From Filobasidium wieringae (Eukaryota > Basidiomycota > Tremellomycetes > Filobasidiales > Filobasidiaceae): DNA of 18,564 bases. Location: NCBI GenBank assembly GCA_001600055.1, contig BCIV01000028.1, forward strand, positions 58,908-77,471, written 5' to 3'. Under the pieces are notes generated by a model. It did not search any database and was not told where the DNA came from. It was given only the letters and a program-made list of their open reading frames with translations. The position numbers were made by a program, and so were the translations under genes. Within the stretch, counting starts at the first letter, position 1. The number at the start of each line of letters is the position of its first letter. This document shows, one piece after another, positions 1 to 9,841 of the stretch.

Positions 1-450
1 CATCTTGATGCAGCAGGAAACAGCTCGCAACATCTGAGTGTAGCCTGAAGCAGTTTCCTACGCCTGGGACTGCTCGATACAGCACACTGCAACTTCTAAC
101 ACCTTGACGCAACAGGGAACATCTCAAAACATCTGAGTGCAGCCTGAAACACTTTCCTACGCCTGGGACTGCTCGATACAGCACACTGCAACTTGTGATG
201 CCTCGATGTGACACAAAACATCTCAAAACACCTCGACGCAACAGGGAACATCTCAAGACACCTTGACGCAACAGGGAACATCTCAAAACACTTTGACGCA
301 ATGGAAAACAGCTCGCAACATTACAGTACAATTCCCTACACCTGAGACTGCTAGATACAGCACACTACTGCAACTTTCACATCTCATGCAGCTTGTAACG
401 TCTCGAAGTCACACCGAACCCCCGCAAACACCTTGTTGTAACATCGGCCA
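1..450. repeat. Composite tandem repeat (30-bp and 69-bp units, 99-bp higher-order period), truncated by the window edge
   Basis: A 30-bp unit with core CTTGACGCAACAGGGAACAT starts at about 3, 102, 201, 231, 261 and 291. A 69-bp unit containing GGGACTGCTCGATACAGCAC lies at 33-101 and 132-200, so one 30+69 block repeats every 99 bp. A diverged 69-bp-like copy follows at about 321-380, and weaker 30-mer relics trail to about 450. The two 69-bp copies differ at roughly 7 positions. The unit lengths 30, 69 and 99 are all multiples of three. The array continues past the left edge, so its full size is unknown. It could be a non-coding minisatellite or the repeat region of a protein gene lying to the left. 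Confidence 0.92.
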
Positions 451-1427
451 TCTACCTGCCACCAGTACTATCTCGAGATACCTCCATTAACATTGTAAAT
501 CTTGCATGATCACGCTGCCACAGCGTCTGACCAGGAAGCTAGCTCGGTCCCAATGACATGTTGCATCGGTCATCGACACCTTTCAACAAACAAATTCACA
601 ACCCATATCACTCCACCGCGCGACAACTTGAAATTCCACAATTCCGCCGAGCCCATCGTGAATCATAACATCGCAACCCAGAGGAACGTACCTTTAACCC
701 TCATTGCGACCCGTTCCGCAGTTATCACAGCGAGATCACCTAATAAGCGACTGTCTTGTGGTCCACAAAAGATTTACCCCGCCATAAATCTTGGCCTTGA
801 GTGCGGTGGCGAACGAGATGGTAAAGAATATCTTGTAGATTTTCGGCTGCGGAATTCTGGCAATACTGTAGCGAAGTGGAACCGGTCACCTATCCCGGCC
901 GATCGGCCACGCCAACGAAAAGTGACTTCCTGGTCTTCACAGGCCAGTGAAAAGCCATTCGCATATCAGATCGGGGCTGGCGTTGCAAACTTAACTTCCG
1001 GTGAAAGAGCATAATCCTGACTGAAACGGTGGGTCAAAGCGATCAGACGCATATAGGGTTGCCAGATGTAGACCTTTCCGGACTCGAAAGTGATCAAGGC
1101 TGATGTCCAGTTTAACCCGATGGTTAAGACACTGTATACAAAGTAACATCTTATCAGTAGAACATCGGCTATCCTCAGTCTAAGTGTGACTGACGAAATC
1201 CAACTCCTGTGTCTCCCGTGAAGATGACTCGACTTGATGATCATTTTTACAACGGTACCAACGCCCTGTAAAGACTTGTGAGCATCCAAGCTGGAGCGAA
1301 TAGGCGCTGTTGTTTGTCCAATCATGAGCGTTTTTATAGAGGCGGATTTCTCTCGGAGAAACGAGTAAATCGGCCGATATCAACCAAGCGGTTTGGTGCT
1401 GGAATCGCTCAGAGAGAATTACAGCTC

Positions 1428-1735
1428 TCATATGGCTGGCGTGCTACTTCGAGACGGTCGAGTATCAGGACTTTGCAAAAAGACAGACTCTCCAGTGCGC
1501 CCATTCGTAACAACTGATATGTTGACTCTACTGGCGTATCTTTCCAGGCCCAACCGTATCATAGGCTTTACCATGACCATCACGAGCTGTACTTGATCGG
1601 AAGTAGAGGCAGCAACCACATGGACCCCTGCGCCCAAAGGGAGAGTGGCTTCGTTATACCCTGGGGTGTAGGTTATAGTCCCAGTGATAGGACGGCATGA
1701 TGTTCGAGCAAGTATATCCCTTGCGACCACATCGC
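1428..1735 (-). CDS. Possible internal or terminal exon, unknown protein
   Basis: An open minus-strand frame of about 100 codons follows the acceptor-like sequence ending at 1736. It has no usable ATG at its upstream end, so as a gene it would need a 5' exon that I could not find. The product would alternate hydrophobic and polar residues (TITYTPGYNEATLPLGAG near the start), which is compatible with beta structure. No family is recognised. Frames of this length are expected by chance in a window this size, so this is a weak call. Confidence 0.15.
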
Positions 1736-1789
1736 TAGGTGGATATCGACAGCAAGAGGAGGTATGACAGGGCTACTACAGAGACTAGT

Positions 1790-1824
1790 AAAGAAAGCAA
1801 AAAGGGAAAGATAGAAAAAGAAAA
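1790..1824. other. Homopurine/homopyrimidine tract
   Basis: Of these 35 bases on the plus strand, all but one C and one T are purines. CT-rich tracts on the coding strand are common just upstream of fungal start codons and in 5' leaders, so this could be promoter-like for a minus-strand transcript leaving toward position 1428. No TATA box or firm start codon supports that, and it may simply be simple sequence. Confidence 0.35.
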
Positions 1825-3565
1825 CGGTTGACATTCAGCAATAACAGCGAAGTCACCCCTTCCCTTTGACTACCTATTTCGAGTGTACCAACGACCGATC
1901 CGCAGAATCCTTCATCTGACTGTCACTCGCCGAAGTCTGCTGCATACGATTACGGTGCTCTGATTGGCTTTTGATTCAGCAGCTGGAACACTCGAACATT
2001 TGTGATGGGGAGCTCGGTGGGTGACCACGTTCTGTAGCTGATCCTGATCTCGCGAGTCAACAGCGAGGCTTGCCAAGGTATGCAATTCGCCAGATCCAGG
2101 CCGTAAAGTGAAACCGGACAGGTGATATAGACCCTTCGTGCGATTGAAGTGGCTCAAGACGAGCAATTCTTGTCGGCAGTTCAAGCGAATCGTGCGGATC
2201 ACAAGCATTGCCTGGTTGAAGCGACCACCGCTCCTGTAGTAGCGGTGAGATCACGACGACTGGTCGCGTTACTCTCGTCCGAGCGATTGAAGCAGCGACC
2301 ACGCTCTGATATTCGTACCCGCGATGCGTTTTTGTATACTGCGACTGCCGGAAGGACCAGGATTGTTTTTGCAGGTTGGGTCTGAGATCCTATTGCGGTC
2401 TGTTCAGTTGGAAGCAGAAGGCAGAGAACCCCGGGCATGGACGTGTCATCGCGGTTGACCAAGTCAAGAGAATGTCGAGTGGAAAAGGCAGGTGAGCCGG
2501 GTCTCGTGCCGGGAGACGTTGGAAAAGGATCCAAAAGGTCTGGATCCCAAGCCTGAACTACTACCAAGCAGAATCATATTGAAACTAATAAGCCTCAAGT
2601 GACATTGACTTGGACAAAGTAGGAAGATCCTTCATGTACACTCACCCGTGTCTCATTCCGGTAGGCCCTGTTCCCGCCTGTTGAGTATCGGAAGGGGCTC
2701 GACCATTGGGTGGATTCGTATACCTAATAAGCGCCAACGGTCAGGACGATGCACAACCTGAGTAGACGACGTGCTAAAAGACTCTGGCAGAATGGCAGGA
2801 AGACAGTGAACATACTGTGACTCTCCATAGGCTCTCCGTCGAGCAGAGGGGCGTGCTAGCTAGGTCGATGCGGTGTCGGATCTAGAAGTCAAGGTAATGC
2901 TTGTTTATTCGTTTGCAAAGCTCCCTAAGCTGCGGGCGAGCACAATCGTCGGAGCTACGGGTTGGGAGTAGGATTGCGGTGTGAACGGAGACGACATCAG
3001 TCTTTACTCGCCGACCCACACATGTTTTCCAGCCTCGCACTCACACCTTGTCCTTCCAACTGGCTTTGTACTTCAAGCTCGTCCAAGCGTACCGGTTGCC
3101 AGTCGTGAACATGCGCCAGGCTAGTATACAGACGAACGTATGAATTCAGTGTGTAGTTGTAGGGAGAAGGAAGAAGCAACAGATGGGTCACCATCGATTG
3201 TGATGCGCTGTCATGTCAATTCGCGGTACGAGGTCATCTTTGGGCATTTTTAATTACACGTCATTTCCTGTCGAGACGTGATAACAGCATCTAGCGCGGG
3301 CGGTAGTGTTTCAGGTCTAGGGGAAATACATCAATAGCGAACAAATCAGTCGCCCGAAGATGACGATGCTGACCAGCTCAACCTATAATCACCCGCATCA
3401 GAGGTAAGTTCCAAAGACTTCAAGATGTACCGAGAGTCATGGAGTCGGATCATGCTAAGGCTATATTTGAGTTCCGAGTCGCACCGCTACCCAGTTGTCC
3501 ATGATCGTGTTCCGACAGCCGGCCGAAAAACGTCATATGTGCAGGAATCGCTTACTATTTTATAG

Positions 3566-4076
3566 ACAAAGCCTGACGGAAACGTAGCCTTGAGTCGCCA
3601 TTTCCGGCTGCGTGTTGCCATAGTATCAAGCGATGAGCGAGGCGTGTACATTGCATCGTTTTTGATGAAACGGTTTGCCATCCGTACGATATAGCAAAGC
3701 AAGGTGAGTTTGGTTTGAAGCTTTTCGAGCTAGACATACCTAACGACAAAAGCTGCTCTTCTGGCCGTGCGAAATCCACATCAGCTGCGCCTTACAACCT
3801 GGGACAAAAGGTTTCGCTGGCATTGCGAAAGACACAAGCAATAACTGTCAGTTTGATCATTTGAAATTGGTTGTGAGCCTTTCTCCTATCTGCAAAGGTA
3901 TCTTGTCCGTCGGTGGACCAACGCCAAGCCGCAGGATTTTCCTTCTCGATGCGCTGTTCCTGACACACCATGAAGTTGCCACCAATAGCACCGTTTGCAT
4001 GGACGCTTCACTGTCGGAGGAACGCCTGGCTATCCAAGCTCATCAGGAGGTCTTCGTCACAAGTATGAGACAGTGA
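3566..4076 (+). pseudogene. Possible decayed two-exon gene, unknown protein, in-frame stop
   Basis: The second open stretch (3753-4076, 107 codons plus TGA) is preceded by an intron-like segment at 3704-3752: donor GTGAGT, a CCTAAC branch site, acceptor AAAAG, 49 nt. In the phase that joins exactly, the upstream frame opens after TTTTATAG at 3565 and runs 42 codons, then hits TAG at 3692-3694, three codons before the donor. The combined frame would give about 150 residues with one nonsense codon. No family is recognised. It may be a broken gene, or two chance frames next to a chance splice-like signal. Confidence 0.2.
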
Positions 4077-6670
4077 TGCTATCTACACTAATCCTCTAAA
4101 CGCCTACATGACTGTGAGGTGTCTCGAAACACAAAAGACCGATCAAAGCTCTAGATCGTCCTTGCAATTTGTGCGAGCTTCACGTCCGAGTCGAATTTGA
4201 GTAATTGTGAAGCTGCACACCATACTGCTGTGGTGTTTCGCCCCTCTGGGTAATCTATCAAGACATATCGAGGACAAGGAGCATTCCGGATCCTGAATGA
4301 CCGGTACACGGTAAAGCTTTCCTAAATCACAAGGTTCATCATGGTTAGTACACGGACGAGATCAGACTGCCCGTCCCGAGAGTATAACGTTGTAGTACCT
4401 TCATTCTCTCGAGCTATCTGCTGTCGTAACTGGATATGCATATCGTGAACTGTGGATTCTCGCTGTGCGTTTCACTAGCTGCCTTCAAACTTTCCTCTTA
4501 CACAACCCGAGTTCCGCCGGATTGTCCGAAATAAAAAATCCGTCAGATAGATCATATTTGCGGATCATTACAACGCGCGGCCTTGACTACCATCCGATCT
4601 TAATTTACCGTAGAAAGGTCACCTTTTCGGGCCGGGCCCGGTGTGTCCTTCATCGACTGTTCCCCTTTACATCCTCGATTGCCTTTAGGTACGATCGATC
4701 CATGTCAATCCTTGTCCTTCGAAGTCTCGATATATCAATGTTACCGTTCATTCTTCCTGTACGCCGCTAAAACTCTTGCTTGCAGACGGGAAAACCGGGT
4801 CGCATGTAGGTGGTGGGATTTTGAGGGCATACGTGATGACTTTCGTAATACGTGGAGCGCAACGAAGAAGTGCATCGGTTCATCGGGATCTCTCGACATC
4901 CAGCATAGCCTTTGGTTTGGCTGGATTGGTACGATTGATGTAGCTGGAAGGGTCTGCCAGCAGTATAGCTTCCGGATGTTGCGAACTTTACATGTAGCCT
5001 GTGGATTGAACAAACCGTTTGAGTTAGAGAGCACAACTTCTACGAACCTTACTCACCGATTTCTTGTTCCCAGCCCACCAGCCTTGGCGACCCTGTCATA
5101 TCTCACCTGATCCTCACCCTTAGACAGGATGATTGCAGGACGTCTATGTGCGACTTCTCCTTTGCTTGCGGGTAGGTCGTCACGTGACGGTTCATCCGCT
5201 CAGGATCCAGAGCACCGGGTGCTACAAAAGAGAGGAACCGTTGACGAAGAGAAGAACTGTTCGTCCTGTATTAGCTGTCGCTGGTAGCGGTAGCATTGGC
5301 AGAGCAGAATCAAGTTATAAAGCAGTCGGGCAAGAGGTCAGCAGGGGACGTTGGTCCTGATTGTACATGTATGGCTGGTCGGTCGGTTCCCAATGACTTC
5401 CGATTGATAAAAGACAAGCTTTGTAATGTGGCCAGAATGCATACCGATAAGTTCTGGACGTTCCAGTGGTACGAGAGATACGTCCATCAAACGGATCTGG
5501 TCTAAGGGATGCCGAAGTTACCCGAGATGAAGATCCCGAGTTCCAGTTGTCGGACCTGGCAGCAAGGCTAGCTTTGTCTGCGTCCGCACAGTGTGAATCT
5601 ATCTCTTGGCTTGCTATCCTTGAGCGATGCTTCAGCTAGATATGCTCGCTCTTAACGAGCTCTAGGTGTCCCAGGTGGAATTCCGCTTCGGCATTTCTCT
5701 GGATCACCGTCTGATACTCTCACCTCCTTCGTTGTTGGATGCCGTTAGCGTGTTCACGGTGTCATGGGATCTATCTAAAAATATCAATATTTGGGAATAA
5801 TGAAGGTAGTGTAACGATTGTAGTGTCGATGGGGACGATAGTGGTAGCGGTGCAGAAGGAAAGGCAGTATCTGCAACGGACACAACGGCCAGAATGATTG
5901 TCCGAGGGTTGATGACGCGTGAGTGAGCACGACTGCAGCATGAACCTGATACAAGCGCGATGTACAACACGAGATTGCACAAGCGCAACACGCATCAAAT
6001 GGGGCAAGCATAGCTAAGAGCGGAGACACCGACATTGTTATGCCCGTGAGCCGTCATAGACAACGCTCACCGTGTTCCTATCAACTGACATATGAGGCAA
6101 AGCGTATCCCGAATCGTTATCATCAGCCCAAGAACGTCTTTGTAGACCGCAACAATATGCCGATAGGAATAACTGGAAGAAGTACACGCCAGAACAGCTG
6201 TTCTCGCTTAGGTACGCTCGGATTCGAGAAACGCAACGTCACACTCGAACGCAGACCAATACAGCTGCACGTAGCTGCTTGCTAAGTTGTCTCGCCGGGT
6301 AACCAGAAACCAACCCGATTGACGGAGGACCTCGATCAAGATACTGCCACATTTGAATAGCTGCAATCAGCTCATCCGCATGTTCAATCAATTGCGCATA
6401 CAGCTGGCAATGTAAGCTGAACGCAATCAACGGCTCTGCTCAATCAAAGACTGAAAGCTCAAGCAAGCATTGCCGTCAAGAAGAAAAACATGAACACGTA
6501 TCAAGGGGATCGTCGGGTTTCACAGCGATACGGGGGGCATTGACGAGCATCCCCCGCAATCAGTACATTTACGTAACGGAAGAATCATTAGAGGTTTGCA
6601 CAGAATTCGAGAGCAAAGCAAGTCTCAGATCCCCAGAGCCTTTCCTTTATCGCGGGCCCAACTTGGGTGA
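4077..6670. other. No confident gene
   Basis: The longest frame is 155 codons on the plus strand (4643-5110). It contains a short stretch RENRVACRWW that loosely recalls the start of a Zn2Cys6 finger but lacks the remaining cysteines. An acceptor-like TTGCTTGCAG at about 4778-4787 lies inside it. Frames at 5133-5505 (plus) and 5704-6035 (minus) show no motif. A 15-bp copy of the CACAAGCGCAACACG motif lies at 5978-5992. Otherwise nothing is seen. Confidence 0.5.
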
Positions 6671-6977
6671 CGGAAGTGTAACCTGTTCTTCTTCTTGAAG
6701 TGCGCGACGGCCGAGGTTAGCAAGAAGGAAGGATCTCCTGGAAAATTGCAACGGTCTCAGACATCCCTATGCCTGGGATGTCAATCCTTCCTAGGGTATG
6801 TATTAGTGAATCTTCTACCTTGCTTGAGTGTTTCATTGGCCCCTCAGGCTAATGCGGATCAGAGGCATTGGTTCGAGCCGTATGGATGGGATCTCAAGCC
6901 GTAGTGAGTCTCTGCATTCGTCTTTCGATTCCTCTACCTCAGATTTATGGGATGCTGATCAGCATTTTCGCATATGA
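6671..6977 (+). CDS. Possible spliced exon pair, unknown Ser-rich protein
   Basis: An open plus-strand frame ends at 6795 at a GTATGT donor. An intron-like segment 6796-6862 (67 nt) has a CTAAT branch site at about 6849-6853 and a CAG acceptor. The join is in phase (GG+A) and continues for 37 codons of serine-rich, polar sequence to TGA at 6975-6977. The upstream part has no ATG, only a pyrimidine-rich, acceptor-like stretch at about 6683-6700, so at least one 5' exon would be missing. The product is short and unrecognised. The quality of the intron is the main argument; chance remains likely. Confidence 0.2.
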
Positions 6978-9841
6978 TTCAAATCGATCTTCTTTAGGTA
7001 CACGAGTGTAGACCGGTTGCTCTCATGCGACCCAACAGGATGGACATCATCGTCAACGTTCTTTGCCTTCCGAGGACCGCAAGAGACCCCCTACGGTTCT
7101 TCTACAATCCTATCTCCCCAGCCAAACAAACAATGAGTTAGGTTGAGGTATGTATCCTGCCCAGCAATGCGGCTACAGTACGTAAGACTGAGAACCCGAC
7201 GAGTGTCTTCCCTTTCTCTAGTACCTCTTCGATCAAGGCCAGACTTAAGGCCGTACGGGTCGATGCGGTGCGTGTGACGTTTCCTTTCCTGTTGAGTGCA
7301 ATCTAGCTTTCATGGCCAAGCTACTAAGCCGTTCACCCAAGCCGAACCCCGGATAGGTCAAGGTTGACCGAAATGTTTTCGAGGTGACGTGAGTGTCTGA
7401 GTCGCCTCCTATGACTCAGACGACTTCGATATGTGTAACTTAGTGTCTAGGTATGGCCGTTGTTGTTATTGCGATACCATACAACATCCGCAAGGCTATT
7501 ATATCCCATTATTCAGGCATTCACTCGGGACTTCGTTGTCATATTACGTCGCACAGTCGGGAATCTCTACCGCACCCTCTGTGGCTTAGCAGATATCGTC
7601 CACCCTGTCTGGCATAGATGAAGCCGTTCCTACAGCTTATGCATACCGGATACATTTCCCATTGATCCGGAGCGCGGTTGATTACAACGAGGTCAAGAAG
7701 ATCGACAGTCATCGCTACGATGGCTATCAGTCTGACCTCTTAACGTTTCTGATTGATCGACTAATCGATGTTCGCATAACGGAAGCTGCTCGCACTCTCA
7801 AGAATCGTATCTCAGGCTAGGTTCTTCAGCTCGCTTCCCTTCCTTGCGAAGGAAAGCAGAAGGGGAGTATCGCAGGAGGCAGATGACACCGCGACTTAGA
7901 TGAATGGCGACTTGAGACATCGGTTTGAAGATCACGGTATAAAGGGCGAATTGTTGCAGCTCGGATGGCTAAGCCTATGTTCACATTCGATAGATACATG
8001 CTTTCAAGCTGTTGTACGCTTGTTGCCACTTTTCCTGCTCCGAAAACCGGCCGAGACCTATACAGATCTGGCTTCAATGAACATTCATCGACGTTCACCT
8101 TCTGAGTAAGTGGTGTATGCGATCCTTACGATGTTTGACATCGCTCTACTGCAAGTCTTCCATGCGGACGGTGTCTCAGTCAAAGACACCTTTTCTTGTA
8201 TCACTCGGTTTGAACGATTGTATATGACCATTGGCGCGTCTCTTGTGGTCTATACCGTCACCATCAGCTCTTGCGACGATCTAAGGTCTTTTAGCCCCCT
8301 GAAGGCTCATTCGTAACGCTGTTCTATATTTGGGATTTATGCAGTGTTTGACATACCATCCCTCATCACGGTGATTCATCACTGTTGTTTTCCTTTTAAC
8401 GCGTTCAGTGACCCTTCACCGGCGGGACCGTAGTCTGAACGTAAGGGGTACCCGTCCACTGATCCGAACCTGACAAGTATGCCTTCGCTTGCGGTCGTTA
8501 GGACACTCAGGTAGGGTTCGCGGTAATGTCTTGGTTCCGACCATAATATTTTCGATGAAAGGTGCAGCTATCCCAGACCTGATGTATTGCAGTACTCCTT
8601 GAATATCAGTCGATATAAATCAGCATGAACTAGATAGATGTGTCGAATCACCCATTGCCGGAGCCATTGATCTCAGCACGGCCAACTTCGAGGATAGTAT
8701 ACAAAGCTGTTTTCGGTTCTGCACGGTGGTCGTGAGACAAGGCGGAATCGGGACAAACAGACTTGCTTCTGTCGATATCGAGCCGAGGAACGTTCGGTCA
8801 ATTGCATCTTACACGCGCGAACCCAACTGCTTCTGATAGGTCAGTTCGCCTGCAGTACAGAAGGGCTCAATGGCGAAAAAGAAGCGCCCCTTAAAACTAG
8901 CTCGTAGCAGTTGGCTACCGTCGTTCGGACCGCAAGCATGGTCGACATTGCCATCTTTGCTCCTGCTTCAATCTTAATCCTCTCCGTCTATCAAGATACA
9001 TCTTGAGGACATTTGAAGTACCACAAGATAGGGCAACCCAATCTAGATCGATCGAATTTCTTCCTCGCAGACGTTGCTACTGGGAATGGATAAAGAAATC
9101 GGAACGTTCAGGATCGTACGGAGCCGTAGAACCGTCGGAGTGACAGCAAGGTGGAAGATTCACAGTTCGAAATGTTGGACAGAGACGGCTTTGCCTAGAA
9201 CTGAGATCACCGCTTGGGGATGAATCCATCAGCGGTTTCCGATACTATCCTAGACCGGGCGAGTGCATCGCAGAAGTAGATTCATCCTTTCCATGCGACA
9301 ATCTTTACACTACGTATGCTTAGTGATCCATCGTCAACAGGGTAGTTGCGTCCCAGCAGCGGCTGATCGATGCTCAGACGGACGTCTGGTATCTCTGACA
9401 TGGGATTATGTTTTGGGCATTCATTGGGGTATGATATAAATGAAACATATACAACAAGAGCCAACCTTTTCTGAAATGCATGCAACCATTAGGACGCCAG
9501 CCACTCGCAACCACGACGTCACTGGGTCACTGGAAGATTCGGCATAGTTAAGTGCAATCGATAAGGGCGATTCGCGTGGGGAGAGCGCCTTCCGATAAAT
9601 TTGGTGGTGAGACTGCGCAGTATCTCGTCCCTCATAATAGTATACTAGCGCTGTCGATATCGTCCTACAGGTCACGACGATGTGTAGCTTCGAGGTATTC
9701 AGGGTTCAAGAACTGATCTGCTAAGAACATAGCTCGAACGAGATCGTTCGGTGCGATGCACCCGAAAATCTGCTTCCTACGGTTAAGAGGCATATCTCGC
9801 ATTGCAATCAACCGGAACGATCGTTCATTTAGAGGAGACGA
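6978..9841. other. No confident gene; includes 3' flank of the 9842-11841 gene
   Basis: Several splice-like pairs occur on the plus strand, for example GTACGTAAG at about 7179 with TTTCTCTAG at about 7221, and an acceptor at about 7450 before a 56-codon frame ending near 7620. They could not be chained into one consistent gene. Adjacent plus frames at 7900-8109 and 8110-8316 are separated by a stop that overlaps a GTAAGT. The part from about 8320 to 9280 has essentially no long frame. Positions 9282-9841 would include the 3' UTR of the minus-strand gene to the right. Confidence 0.45.
7395..7421. repeat. Short perfect inverted repeat (9-bp arms, 9-nt loop)
   Basis: GTCTGAGTC at 7395-7403 is the exact reverse complement of GACTCAGAC at 7413-7421. 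The arms contain the AP-1-like core TGA(G/C)TCA-type half sites, though no full site is formed. It could be a chance hairpin; no function is assigned. Confidence 0.4.

Larger units (their letters stand above)
451..3565. other. No confident gene; chance-length open frames only
   Basis: The longest open frame is 170 codons on the plus strand at 502-1014. It has no recognisable motif, and its length is within what chance allows in a window this size. A minus-strand frame at 1428-1730 reads as a plausible beta-rich protein and follows an acceptor-like CCACCTAG at about 1735, but no upstream exon could be joined to it. A purine-rich tract at 1790-1824 (pyrimidine-rich on the minus strand) lies about 60 bp upstream of that frame and could be promoter-like. 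A minus-strand frame at 2199-2567 lacks an early ATG. Nothing else was recognised. Confidence 0.5.

Noticed and set aside
1..450. CRISPR array interpretation of the tandem repeat
   Set aside because: The units are directly adjacent without unique spacers, the copies are diverged, and the organism looks fungal.
502..1014. 170-codon plus-strand open frame
   Set aside because: No motif, no supporting splice or start context, and at least one frame of this length is expected by chance across six frames of an 18.5-kb window.
4643..5110. 155-codon plus frame with RENRVACRWW, loosely like a Zn2Cys6 start
   Set aside because: The other cysteines of the cluster are missing and the length is compatible with chance.
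8170..8194. GGTGTCT...AGACACC hairpin followed by T-rich sequence, like a bacterial terminator
   Set aside because: The context is eukaryotic and the arms are only 7 bp; a chance stem-loop is more likely.
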